From Symsagittifera roscoffensis (taxonomy: Eukaryota > Xenacoelomorpha > Acoela > Convolutidae), in NCBI RefSeq assembly GCF_963678635.1, contig NC_087062.1, positions 26,126,833 to 26,190,832 of the forward strand: DNA of 64,000 nt, in the 5' to 3' direction. This document shows, one piece after another, positions 40,515 to 50,847 of this stretch (positions are counted from its first letter, which is position 1; each line of letters starts with the position of its first letter). The notes beneath the pieces were generated by a model. That model was not told where the DNA came from. It made no database searches and saw nothing but the letters and a program-made list of their open reading frames with translations. The translations under genes and the position numbers were made by a program.

Positions 40515-43069
40515 CTGCATATTTCAACGAGTAGAGCTTTGGTTTCAACGCGATGAATTCTGCAATGATTTTTCCCGCCGCCTCGTCCTTAAATTTCGAT
40601 ACAACCTTCTTATTCACATTGCTGAATAAGAAGTGATCGCTTGGGTAGTTGGAAAAATCGAAACTATCGGTCAGTTTTTGCAGATCTGCGTATACGTCTT
40701 CGGTTTTTATCGCATAAATAAACAAATCTGTGTCACTGTATAGCAGTTCAAGGTTCATGCTTGCTTTCATTTGCCAATAATGAAAGTAAAACATGAATCT
40801 TTTCGGCAAATCCAAAATACTTGCACCAATTATCATGGGTTTGTCCCACAAAATACTCGTTACAGCAAAACAAACAGTAACAACTTCCTCGTCGATTATC
40901 TGGAAGCTTTTCATCGTGCTCAAAGCTGTTTTTTGAAGCAATTCTCTTTCATTTCTAATAATTTCTAGTTTTTTGCGTCCTAGTTTTGATTCCATAGTTT
41001 TACCGAATGCTGAATTTACGATGAGCTTGTAAAAGTTCTCTTCAAATTTGTTGCGCGCTGACATTCTCAATTGAGTGTTTAAATCGACAAAGGGCTCCAT
41101 CCATCTACCTTGACGAAATTTTAAGACCTTAATCAATTGTTCTATGTAGAGTTTTAATGTGAGGTAGTGCAGAACGTAGCCTTCCTTTGGATCTAATGTT
41201 TGAACCAGTTTTGGTACCTTTGGTAGCGACGTGACCCCCATCTCCCCTAACATCTGTATTTGCTCATTACTTAGTTTATCCGTGCCGATAACTTCACGTG
41301 AGGGGGCTAGAGGATAGTCTGCAAAGTAATCTTGAAGTTCTTCAGGTATACTGAGATCCACTTCCAAAATGTATCCCCACTCAGATTTATCGTCGGTTTG
41401 CAAAAAAAAATTGGAGACTTTCCTCAACTATTGAGAAATCTTTGATGGGAAGGGGACAGTGTTTCATAATACCCCCGTATAAATTGTTAGCGTCTATATT
41501 CAATAGATAGCTAGGGGGCTCTTCAGGATTGTAGTCTTCGAGGTATTTGTTGTTGGCTTTAAAAAAACGGCGAGCATATATCGATGACATCCCTCCCCGT
41601 ATCATTTTTTGAACCATGTTCAAATGCTCCCTTTCAGTAAGTAACTTGAGGTGTGCATTGCAGACTTTTAAGAATGCATCACCCGAGAGGTTACTAGCCG
41701 TGAAGTAGCATGCACAATCTAATCCGTACGTTTCGTAACAAACTTCACGAAAGGCTTCGAATACTGAAGCGAGTAGTAGTACGTCCGTTGCTAGGTATAC
41801 ATCATGGTACTCGCCTAGTGGTGCGCATTTCATTTCGGCGAAAACTTTAATGGCATGGTGTACTGATTTTTCGAAACACTTATTTCCCCTCCCTGTAAAG
41901 TGTTGCTCCACATTTTTCTAGGTGGCAGTCGGGTTTCTCGAAACTTTTCAAAACTACTAAAGTATGAATACGGGTAGAAACCTTTTTGTTTTAGCAATGC
42001 TATCTGTTCTGTTGAGTAACCAAGTTCTTCAAAGTAATTTTCCAGTAGGAAAAATTTTTCTTCCGGCAAGTATTCGACGAGTTTTGAAAGGGGGGACAGC
42101 ATGAATTTATAGGAGTCTATGAAACGTAGATTTTCATACACTTTTTTGAGTTTTCCGTTTTTATCGGTGTATGATTTGATATAGACCGACATAGTGAGTG
42201 ATATATACTTCTCCTCAGTGGAAGGGATCACTGAGTAAGTGTTTTCGGGGTTACTATTTGAGAGCGCTTTTATAATGAAATGCAGATCATAGTTTGACAA
42301 GTTATGCGCTATTACGGGTATATAGTTCGCCGTTTTTCGATTGATATTGCATTCGTTATGCGCCCACCCCAAGAACTTGTTGGTATAGTGACAGTGATCA
42401 AGTACAACTTGGTCATTGTCAGCAAATTCTGTTTCACATATCCAACAAATGTGCGCTTCTTCACGCGAGCAACTTGGTGTGCCAGTGAACGTGTAATATT
42501 TTCGTTTTTCGAGGTATATTAGTTTCGCCAAAGATTCGAGCGAGGCGATCAATTCCTTCATAACATTTTCTCGTCTCTTCAGTTCAAACTTTAAAACTTC
42601 ACGCTTCCCAAATTCAACAACGGCCAGAGCGTAACCGCATGGTTGATGAATCTCTAGTGTTTGGGTGCTAGATTTTTCGGGGTCGGGTTGCGGTCCGTAT
42701 ACGGGTAGTAGTAGCGATTCGAGGTCAAAGTAAATAACTCTCGGTACATACCAGCGGGCAGTTAAGTTTTTGAAACGATGAGTGTCCTTTCCCGGTTTTG
42801 GCATAGTGATTACCACTCCCTCGTCTTGGTAGCACATTTCCTGGTGCCTTTGTAGTGTATCGATGGATGAACATGTATGGAAGTATTTGCGGCAAATTTG
42901 GTTTCGGTCTCGGTGTAGTTTTCCACGCACATATTCCACAACCCTCATCAAATCAGTGATCAGCACATAGTGATGAGTCTGTCAGTTGCTGAGTAGTAGT
43001 AGGTCAACACATAGATCACTTGAGTATTTGCTGGACACTCTCAAAGGTAGCAATTCACCTTCTTTGTAC

Positions 43070-43168
43070 CTAATGAAAACAAACAATTGAGTGCTCGGGT
43101 TTCTGGATGAACGTAATGTGTTATACATGATTAAACAAATGTTTTGTCAAAAAAAAATCAATGCTCAC
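43070..43168 (-). other. Intron in PolB (99 nt)
   Basis: Donor CCG/GTGAGC at 43168, acceptor TTTTCATTAG at 43070. It joins VNVFR to YKEGELLPL. Confidence 0.65.
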
Positions 43169-43778
43169 CGGAATACATTGACTTGACAGTTGTTAAGTTG
43201 TTCAAATCGGTCAATATCATATAGTCCCGTTGGCATCTCGTACCAGCCTTCAATTTTCACAACATGTTCTTGGGAGAGCTTGTAATTTTTCAGTTTGTTT
43301 CGATGTTGGTAGCTTTGGGCAGCAGGATAAAGAGCAGTTGTGGTCTCTGAATATCGATCATGGTACGCGGCCACAAAGCAGTATAGAAAGCACTTCTGAT
43401 CGTTTCTCGTTTTAATGTTGGTGAAACTCTGTTTCACCGGTTTCAATGAATTGGGAAGGTCAATGTATGAGCCAGCACGGATAGGAGAAAATGCTGCAAA
43501 ACTTACAGCAAGCTTTTCAATGCGCTCCACAATCCAACCGCTACCGTGAGAAGCGAACGTGTTGATGGCATTGACCATATGCTCAATCATTTCCAAATAT
43601 GTCTCTTTCTCGATTCCATTGAAGAAGACATTGATCATCTTAGAATTCAGATAATACATTGTCTTCTCGTGGCGTAACTCCCCGTCACCAGTTTCGTTTG
43701 TATCGCTCGAGAACTTAATCATACTCACGTCCACATGCAGTTAAAATTTACAGGGTCCTTCCTGCACTCTTTCGTCTA

Positions 43779-44228
43779 TCAACGCATCAATTTCCTCTTT
43801 GTTTCGCATGATACATTCATCAGATCCAATTCATCCTCCTTAACGCTCAACTCGTATCGTCTTAACTTTCCCCTAAACGCAGATTCAGTTGGAGCAGATG
43901 ATGTTCCCACCTCATTTCCGGGAGTCCAAATGGGTAGTTGATGGTTTTTCGACATATGTTGCCGGAACTTCTCAACGGAGAGGAAGATTGTATGACAGTA
44001 GATACAAAGACTATCAGTTGAGACGTTGTGAGCTAGCTCGACATGTTCCCTAGCTTCTGCCAGCGAGCTGAAGGATTCTCGACATTCGTCACATTTAGTT
44101 GGTGGCGGTGGGGCTGCGAATATCTTATGGATATTTTGTTCATGTCGTCTCAAGTTCCTTGGTGAACTAAAGACTTTCGAGCAGGTCGAACAAATGACTG
44201 GTGTCTGTTTTCCACTTGAGTTAGGCAT
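43779..44228 (-). CDS. C2H2 zinc-finger segment upstream of PolB
   Basis: ATG at 44228. Three zinc fingers: CSTCSKVFSSPRNLRRHEQN, CDECRESFSSLAEAREHVEL and CIYCHTIFLSVEKFRQHMSK, each closing with a His. A basic tail ends near 43779. In another frame, sequence from about 43806 (NKEEIDALIDERVQEG) leads towards the PolB N-terminus. The fingers are therefore either a separate DNA-binding protein or the N-terminal domain of a PolB fusion split by a frame change and a TAA. Fusion of zinc fingers to Polinton PolB is plausible but not shown here. Confidence 0.7.
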   Translation of the reverse strand: MPNSSGKQTPVICSTCSKVFSSPRNLRRHEQNIHKIFAAPPPPTKCDECRESFSSLAEAREHVELAHNVSTDSLCIYCHTIFLSVEKFRQHMSKNHQLPIWTPGNEVGTSSAPTESAFRGKLRRYELSVKEDELDLMNVSCETKRKLMR

Positions 44229-45437
44229 TGTTGGTTCAAGATTGAGTGTTCAGGAAAGAAGATTTCTTTTCAAGAAATTTTTCAAGTTTCACCAAAGCTG
44301 ATTTCGACAGTGCAAAAGCGAGAAGTGAAAAGTTTTTCAAAAACAAAATTTGGATAAAGACTCAATTAATTAAATTCAATTACGTGGGTGAAGCATAAAA
44401 TCAACAGTGGCTTTGAAGTGGTTGTAGTTTTGGGGCTTTATGTGGTTTTATGAAATGACTGTCAATTCGATATTGGGTAAATGACTCAACTGTATTGAAC
44501 AGCATAAATACTTGTGGTTAGAGTAGCTGACAATTCCATGAAGGGATCAACCCGGGAATGTTATTTTTATTACCTAAAGTGTGTGAATGATAACACCCAC
44601 TGCTATTATCAATTTCCCTGTTTAGTCAACTTGACTAAATATTGAAAATATATTTGAATTTTTTTGCCAAGTTTTTTTGTTTCAACCAAAATGGTAACCC
44701 ACCAATCAAGTCAAGCAAGGAAGACCCACCAATCAAGTCAAGTCAAACATACCTGACAAAAATGATAAAGGGTAGTTGAGAATTTTGTTCATTTCTCAAA
44801 TAAATTAGTATTCTATGACAAATTTCACATATAGTTCATCAAAAGATTGATGCAGGGCCGTTTGGTACAGTAGGCAATAACTACCCGGCAGTGCTATTCA
44901 TTAGGAACCTCTGAAACGCTTGCCCCACTGTAATGTCGGGTCAAAAATTTGAGATATTTCATTTTTTAGTACATATTCTTGAAGTGAAAAAAAAACAAAA
45001 ATTACCAAAAAACTTTTTTGTCTCCAAATCCAATGAAACCTGGTCCAATCAATTTGTCGTGATTTATTGGACAGGGTTGTAAAACATGTTGAAAAATCGA
45101 GAAAAAAAACATATTTTGAGTTTTTTAACCATTTTAACCTGAAAATGAGTATTATTAAACGTGAAGTCTGTTATAGACATGTAATTTTATTATATATAAT
45201 GCTTTATACTGGCTCATACACTCTCTAAAGTCTACTCCTAAGAGTCCTGGCTAACCCCACCAGGCTGTAGACATATTAGAGAGAGAGAGAGAGAGAAAAA
45301 AACAAAAACAGAGAGTGTAAAGAGCCAAAAGTAACTATGGTTGATTAACCGGCAGAATTGCTGGACCCATCCATAAATAGCTTTCTTTTGAAAAGCTATA
45401 TCCCAAAAGGGATAATAATGGGGTTTATGGATCGTCA

Positions 45438-45470
<33 letters not shown>

Positions 45471-45909
45471 ATCTTTTTCTGTGTTAATATTTATATTTTG
45501 AAAACTATTATGAAAAAACATAACAAAAACATTTTTATGTTTTTTGTTTCAACATCATTAGATAAAATCTTAGGAAGAGTATTCAGTTTTTTTTTTGATT
45601 TTTCGAAATGAGCATTAAAAAAAACTGATATAATTAAGTTGGATTTGACGAGAAATTTATCAAAATTTATACTTTTAGACTTTTATGCCGACTTTTTAAA
45701 GTTATTTTGATTTTTTTTTCTATTAATTTTTTCTGTTAATTTTATTTCCTTTCTATTGATTGAAAATCACAAAGCAAACTTTAAATTAGAAAAAAATCAT
45801 CAGCAAAACGTAAACAAAGATTCAACCACAATAATAAAAACTTATCAAACTAAATAATAAACCCCCAAACTGGTGCACTCTCGGTGGAAACAAAGTTTTT
45901 TTTGAGTTT
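44229..45909. other. Polinton intergenic region with structured DNA
   Basis: No ORF is supported over 1.7 kb. It holds a 29-bp tandem duplication (CCCACCAATCAAGTCAAG twice, near 44698 and 44727). An imperfect hairpin flanks a GA-repeat (45275-45297), a three-stem structure follows at 45369-45432, and a CT-repeat lies near 45440-45468 that can pair with the GA-repeat. Confidence 0.55.
45369..45432 (+). ncRNA. Three-stem structured element (candidate RNA or regulatory fold)
   Basis: Outer stem ATCCATAAA/TTTATGGAT (45369-45377 with 45424-45432) encloses two hairpins. ATAGCTTT pairs with AAAGCTAT across a 7-base loop (45377-45399), and TATCCC pairs with GGGATA across AAAA (45399-45414). All stems are perfect. 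It could be an RNA, a terminator or a DNA cruciform; transcription is unknown. Confidence 0.45.
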
Positions 45910-46548
45910 TCAGAGATCTCCAAATTGCAGTTTGCGTTTTTTCGGCGCAAAGCAAGCATTGATAGGAGGAGTCTCACTGCCGGAAGAAGAAGTAGAAGAA
46001 GTATGCTGCTGCTGTTGTTGAGTGATTGAAAAAATATCCGGTTTTATGGGGGTTTTGGGCGTCTGCTGGTCCTCATCTTTTTTCTCTGTTGAATCTGGTG
46101 ATTCAATCGACTCAATGTTCCAGTAGCTTTCTCGCTCTGCTAAATCTCTAATGGATCTTTCCTGATTTTCGTAAAAGGGGATCGATTGGCAATCATAGTT
46201 AAACAGTATTTTTCTCGGTGAACGATCAAGGCAAGTAGGGTCCTGAATATCTGTGCGCTTCAGCGCAGGATACGATTCAGTCACACAGCAACTCTCGTAG
46301 ACCTGTTTTCTGTTTTGTATGAGGATACCAATTTGATCTAGCAAATAGTTGGGTAACATCATATGGTTTTTAGTGACCCATTCATCGAATTCTCTGCTTC
46401 CTGGATCAAGATCGTTGAAAGGACTTGTTTTTCGATGACGCATTTTCCGTTCCTGTTGAACCACTACGATAGAATCTCTGGTATAAGTTTGGTATAATAT
46501 AGCTCTTTCAAGAGAATTAATTGAAATGATTTGCAGTGAAGTTGCCAT
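45910..46548 (-). CDS. Polinton protein of unknown function, 212 aa
   Basis: ATG at 46548, TGA or TAA at 45910, frame intact. The N-terminal two thirds look folded (FDEWVTKNHMMLPNYLLDQI). The C-terminal third is disordered with a QQQQQHTSSTSSSGSE tract and ends PKKRKLQFGDL, with PKKRKL a good nuclear-localisation signal. The PolB C-terminus has a similar KKRRKL ending, which would suit a nuclear replication role. It is divergently arranged with the plus-strand PC4-like gene. No family was recognised. Confidence 0.65.
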   Translation of the reverse strand: MATSLQIISINSLERAILYQTYTRDSIVVVQQERKMRHRKTSPFNDLDPGSREFDEWVTKNHMMLPNYLLDQIGILIQNRKQVYESCCVTESYPALKRTDIQDPTCLDRSPRKILFNYDCQSIPFYENQERSIRDLAERESYWNIESIESPDSTEKKDEDQQTPKTPIKPDIFSITQQQQQHTSSTSSSGSETPPINACFAPKKRKLQFGDL

Positions 46549-46747
46549 CGTTGAAAATTTTGTATTGACTGATTTTGAGAGATTGAATAAAAATAGTGAG
46601 TAGATTTAGTTTGACCTACCACTTTTAGTTTTTTATTGCTGGTGGTCTAATATTTAGCCAATTACCATAAATCTGGTTTTGTGAAATTTTAATATATTTT
46701 CAGGGCTTTTGCAATTAAAGTAGAAATGTGAACGCTTGGAAAATCTA

Positions 46748-47060
46748 TACTTCAAAGAAACAGCATGGCGCCTTTTTATGATACCCTAAGCACAAAATGA
46801 CAAAAATTTTACACTTCAAAGAGATAACATGCATGCCGCCAGGGTAAAAACGTTGAGATTTATGAGCTAAAACGAGAATTTGCCAGACAGATGCAAGCGA
46901 ATGCTATCTCTAGTTCAAATAGAGTGCATGACGTCTTTTTTTATGTCCCCCGGACGAAGGACTTTAAAGGTCTCCACTTCAAAGTGAGTACATGTATGCC
47001 GACATGTAACATTAACTGAGATTTATGACCCATTCAAGTGCTTTCCAGACAGAAATGACA
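46748..47060 (+). repeat. Degenerate tandem repeat in a divergent promoter region
   Basis: Units beginning ACTTCAAAG at about 46748 (partial), 46812 and 46975 (period about 163) share ACATG(C/T)ATGCCG, TGAGATTTATGA and CCAGACAG blocks. They lie between the minus-strand gene at 46548 and the plus-strand gene at 47253, where promoters are expected. Confidence 0.55.
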
Positions 47061-47252
47061 GATGCAATAAACACGCTTTTCTCTTATAGAAATCCAATTG
47101 CAAAAACTAATTAAATTCTCCCGCTATAGGCTGAAGGGGCGCCATAAAAGTAAATCCACAGATATTTGTTTATCTTCTATCCAATTCATTATTCATTTCA
47201 TTCTATCATAAAACAGTTGAACCAACAAGTCACTACCATTACCACCACCACT

Positions 47253-47687
47253 ATGTACTCGTCGCTAGAAAATGATACAGACTTTTACGATGATTTTCAA
47301 GATATATCTTCGGGAGAAAAACGCATTGTACGGGTTGGAACGAAAACTTTTGACAAAACGGGTACATATATCACAGTTAAGTTATATAAAAAGAATGAAG
47401 ATGGTGTATTTAAATGTTATCAAGCAGTGACCTTAACGACAAGAGAATTTGATTGTTTGGCAGATAATTATTCAAAGATTAAAAAATTGGTTAAAAAACA
47501 AACTGGTGAAAAGACCTTATCTTCTTCCTCCTCCTCCTCATCCTCCTCAGCTGTAAATGATAAACATCATAAAAGACGATACACGTCAAAACGATTAGTC
47601 CCTCCCAAAAAAGAATGTGCTGAAAGTGGCGATGAAAACGATGCGGATGATGAATACTCGAATAATAAAAAGTGTAGAGTTGCCTGA
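47253..47687 (+). CDS. PC4-like single-strand-DNA-binding protein, 144 aa
   Basis: ATG at 47253 (MYSSLENDTDFYDDFQD); the frame extends upstream without a better start. Residues about 20-75 fit the transcriptional coactivator p15/PC4 fold: RIVRVGTKTFDKTGTYITVK, then LYKKNEDG, then AVTLTTREFDCLADNYSKIKK. PC4 proteins are dimers that bind single-stranded DNA and act in transcription and replication. A poly-Ser run and a basic then acidic tail follow, the reverse of cellular PC4, whose Ser-rich acidic part is N-terminal. On the plus strand, 43 nt ahead of the next ORF. It may serve as the element's ssDNA-binding protein. The family call rests on pattern alone. Confidence 0.55.
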   Translation: MYSSLENDTDFYDDFQDISSGEKRIVRVGTKTFDKTGTYITVKLYKKNEDGVFKCYQAVTLTTREFDCLADNYSKIKKLVKKQTGEKTLSSSSSSSSSSAVNDKHHKRRYTSKRLVPPKKECAESGDENDADDEYSNNKKCRVA

Positions 47688-47729
47688 AACAGAAAAAAAA
47701 CGTTTGAATAATTTGATTTAACCAGCAGA

Positions 47730-48365
47730 ATGGTTAAAGCAATGTATGAGCAGTCGCCTGAATTTTTTAAAAAATTTCGAAAGAATTTTAAATTTTTTAT
47801 TCTGAACAACGAACCCGACGCCTCACAACTCCCTCTAAACACAACTTTTGCATTTGCAACCCACTCAATTCAGAACGAGTCTTGCGCCCAATTGCTCGAC
47901 AATGACCATCCCCACATCCATGTTCTCATCGAAGTAACCAAGGATTGTGTCGACGTAGTGAAAAAGATGACCTCAACCACTTTCGTTGTACCTTGTCTAC
48001 TCTCATCTTTCAAGCATCTAATATTGGGTTGCAGTAAACTTCACCTATCGGGACCCCTGATGGAAAAATTAAAAATTGCTGTCAACTACAACAATTCTAT
48101 TAACAACTCAACTGACATTGGTGGTGCTTCTCTACGAAGAAGATTGCCACAAGTTTGCTTTGCTTCACATACTCGATCCATTCAAACTCAAACTGATTTA
48201 ATCACTAATGTAACAATTGAACGCTTCATTAATATTTTGAATGGTGATAATGCCGCCGAGTTTTCTAAAATTATTGATATCATTTTGAGTGGTTATGGTC
48301 GTTTAGAGATTGATTCAAATACTTTGTTTGTTAAATTTGTAATGGAAAAAAAATTTAAACTCTGA
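47730..48365 (+). CDS. Polinton protein with an HxH motif, 211 aa
   Basis: ATG at 47730, frame intact, on plus after the PC4-like gene. NFKFFILNNEPDASQ is followed about 35 residues later by DHPHIHVLIEVT. A beta strand with LNN and then HxHxxxE recalls motifs I and II of HUH (rolling-circle Rep) endonucleases. No clear YxxK motif was seen, so the similarity may be chance. A cysteine pair (VVPCLLSSF, LILGCSKL) follows. The C-terminal half is helical (FSKIIDIILSGYGRLEI). Function unknown. Confidence 0.55.
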   Translation: MVKAMYEQSPEFFKKFRKNFKFFILNNEPDASQLPLNTTFAFATHSIQNESCAQLLDNDHPHIHVLIEVTKDCVDVVKKMTSTTFVVPCLLSSFKHLILGCSKLHLSGPLMEKLKIAVNYNNSINNSTDIGGASLRRRLPQVCFASHTRSIQTQTDLITNVTIERFINILNGDNAAEFSKIIDIILSGYGRLEIDSNTLFVKFVMEKKFKL

Positions 48366-48482
48366 AAACGGTTTTTAGAGCCTGCGATAACGCCAGAGGC
48401 AAGTGTTCTAGCAACCATAAAACATGTTTTTTTCTTAAAAACAAGTTATAAATCCTTAAACAAATGCATCAGTATCACAAAG

Positions 48483-48919
48483 TTATAACATCATATGTTT
48501 AGCAAAACGCATCATGTCATGGTCATTAACCTTGAAATCTATAGGAAATTTAGATGAAATTATAACATGAGCAACATAAATACAATAAAGTCCGCACAAG
48601 ACCGAGTTAGCTGATTGGATTGGCTCATTCATCAGTATTTGGTTTCCCTCATGGATAGAACGTCTCATATTTTTGTATACATATGGATAGTTGTGTAGGC
48701 TTCGTCCAAGAGGATCTGCAAAAAGATTTGACCACCAGCTTGAGCAAACAGTAACCAATGAGTTCCTGCTGGTCTGAATTTGATGCGTTTCACTATCATG
48801 AAAGTATTGTCACGTTTCAATATTGTATTAAATGCTAAGTTAGCGGGAAAAAAGCCACAAAATCGATGTTTCAAATGCTTGCATCGGTGAATAAGCTCAG
48901 TAATTTGTAAATTGTCCAT
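48483..48919 (-). pseudogene. PRO: Adenain-like cysteine protease (PRO), one frame change
   Basis: It matures capsid proteins. The first part (from ATG 48919) has HRFCGFFPANL and the catalytic His in AGTHWLLFAQAGG. The second part (48483 to about 48730) has FADPLGRSL (acidic residue), NEPIQSANSVLCGLYC (Gln and catalytic Cys) and a typical end, VNDHDMMRFAKHM. The two parts are in different frames and meet at the A5 run near 48720, so a one-base indel or sequencing error separates them. The start lies 14 nt after the capsid stop, as in compact Polinton operon-like blocks. Confidence 0.8.
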
Positions 48920-48932
48920 TTTTTTCACCGAG

Positions 48933-49833
48933 TCAACTCATTAGAGTGTTTTTAGCTATTTTTCTATCGGAACGCACGTAAACTGTTGATGCACGCTCTC
49001 CCATGAAAAGTAACTCTACATTTTCCCCCAGCGGTGCATCAAACTTCAGTTCTACTGAAATGGTGCAATTGGTCAATTCAGGATGAATAAAGTCATGTGA
49101 AGCCTCCCTGAGTAGATGTGAGATCAAATGCCATAATATAATGATTGTGATAATTAGCCAAACTGATTCCATGACTATTGTTGAAAACAAAGTCTAGAGC
49201 TTCCAATGTGTTATAGTATATTCTTTTGTTATCAGTCGTTGACACAGGAGTTCATGCAATGGGCAGACCGTTTCGGTAAACAATGATTTCATTCAGCTGA
49301 AATTTTTGATAATGAAACGGGTTTGTTCGGTTAGTTCCCAGTTATGCTGTATTCGAGCTCATTGCTAAAATCATTCGACGAACTGGCTCTTTGGCAAAAA
49401 CGTCTTCTTGTCGCCAGCTTTGCACACCAGTTGTGGCCAAAAAAGTTCTCGGTAAAACTTCAATATAATTGTATATTGCGGGTGTTTTCAACAGAGTTTT
49501 TTCTATCGATGACAGCACAAAATCGGTTACTGTCATTTTGCGCACATATAGGTTAGCCTCAGTGATTTCAACACGGTAAGGTTTATCTCTATGCTCAGAC
49601 ATGATAACAAAGTCATTAGGAGATCGTCTCAGAGTAAGTCTTATTGTAACACCGCTGATAAGATGTTTGTCACATGATAAAAAATCACAAGCAATTTTAC
49701 CAAATAAACGGAATTCGGTTGATGCAGCTACGATTCGTTTACGTTCAGCGACATCTTCAGCTCGCCCATTGGCACCATCAATACCTGATGGATTATCTTC
49801 ATAATAATAACCTTGACAAGCAAGCCATGTTTT
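48933..49833 (-). pseudogene. MCP: Major capsid protein (double jelly roll), C-terminal part, broken, entering the gap
   Basis: From the gap edge at 49833 the frame reads RLFGKIACDFLSCDKHLISG, then YRVEITEANLYVRKM, TGVQSWRQEDVFAKEPVRR. In other frames it continues NPFHYQKFQLNEII and ELTNCTISVELKF...LLFMGERAS to a stop at 48933. This is the order of the C-terminal half of Polinton major capsid proteins, which build the icosahedral shell. A TAA and frame change near 49343, a TGA near 49257 and a frame change near 49118 interrupt it. The N-terminal half is missing in the N gap, so the true gap must be longer than 200 nt or the gene is truncated. Confidence 0.78.
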
Positions 49834-50033
49834 NNNNNNNNNNNNNNNNNNNNNNNNNNNNNNNNNNNNNNNNNNNNNNNNNNNNNNNNNNNNNNNNNNN
49901 NNNNNNNNNNNNNNNNNNNNNNNNNNNNNNNNNNNNNNNNNNNNNNNNNNNNNNNNNNNNNNNNNNNNNNNNNNNNNNNNNNNNNNNNNNNNNNNNNNNN
50001 NNNNNNNNNNNNNNNNNNNNNNNNNNNNNNNNN
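49834..50033. other. Assembly gap (200 N)
   Basis: Exactly 200 N, a nominal gap size. It should hold the C-terminus of the minor capsid gene and the N-terminal half of the major capsid gene. Confidence 1.
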
Positions 50034-50844
50034 CTACCGGTTTCTGTTCGTAGGTTTACTGCAATGCTCCTCGATGTTATTCACGAGGAGGTTTTTTTTA
50101 TAATCTAAGTTGCTAAAAACTTTGCGATGATTTGGTTCAATGCTGCACACGTAACCGTTTTTCACTCGTCGATTAGTATCAATGACTCTGAGCAACGGTG
50201 CTTTGGTGTCACCCACAATCTGATAATGGATTATATCCAAGTAGATAAACATCATTTGGGTTCCAGCAGAGATATCGACAGGGTAGTCGAAATGAAGTTT
50301 TGCGATGTGAGAGTGCTATGGAAATGACTGGATTCTTTATAGCCGATATGGTAGCCCGTTCCATCTCTTATACCTTTGAAACCCAAAATACTAGGAATTT
50401 GTGGGCTCTCAAAGGTAATGCCTTCCCAATAATGCATCCAAATTGAAGATGTTTGGTAATGGGGTCGATGCTATAAGTGAAATTATCAAGATCAACCTTC
50501 CGATTGATTTCGTTGAATAATTTCTCGATTTCGCCATATTCACCCTTTGTTATTTCAGTTTTCTCTCCATCATATGGTCTAGATATTTTATCTTTTGCCA
50601 CTTTAGGACTTGCTCTAACTTTGTCTTTTTTATAGTACACTATTTTAGTATCTGTTACATTGTTAAAATGAGTGGGAAACGTTATTTCTGACAATGCAAC
50701 TCTCCATTCGCCTTGCAGATCGATATCTTCACTCAGCAGGTTTTTAAAACTCGCTAGTGAGTTGTCAATGAAGATATTCATTGAGGCTGATGACACCAAT
50801 GTAATACTAAAGGAATCTTTGTCACCTCCAAAGTTGCTAGACAT
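50034..50844 (-). pseudogene. mCP: Minor capsid (penton) protein, broken, truncated by the gap
   Basis: ATG at 50844. It opens with the typical Polinton penton pattern: SFSITLVSSASMNIFIDNSL, then GEWRVALSEITFP. Later parts read ILGFKGIRDG (50252-50437 frame) and MMFIYLDIIHYQIVGDTKAP (50034-50255 frame), the family's I-V-G-D-x-xAPLLR block. Frame changes near 50420 and 50300 separate the parts. It forms the vertices of the capsid. It starts three bases after the integrase stop. Confidence 0.78.
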
Positions 50845-50847
50845 TGT

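Larger units (their letters stand above)
39490..43734 (-). pseudogene. pPolB: Polinton protein-primed DNA polymerase B, spliced and interrupted
   Basis: It replicates the element. Segments in order: 43734-43169 N-terminal part (GSGWIVERIEKL, RAGSYIDLP, KCFLYCFVAA), 43069 to about 41855, about 41911-41410, 41427-40515, and 40028-39490. Motifs: Exo I YFDLES; a Cys/His block (CWICE, DHCHYTNKFLGWAHNECN); Exo II HNLSNYDLHF; Exo III YHDVYLATDVLLL; Pol DANNLYG; NSAFGK; YSDTD; and a C-terminal RIALSPFDSKRFLLFDGI block followed by an acidic tail with KKRRKL. Two introns have good phase. Lesions: an in-frame TGA at 42982, a frame change near 41855, another at the A9 run 41402-41410, and a TAA just above 43734. 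All catalytic motifs are present. Confidence 0.88.

Noticed and set aside
45270..45470. GA and CT runs as a simple microsatellite pair
   Set aside because: Kept only as part of the structured island; as repeats alone they are common and not informative.
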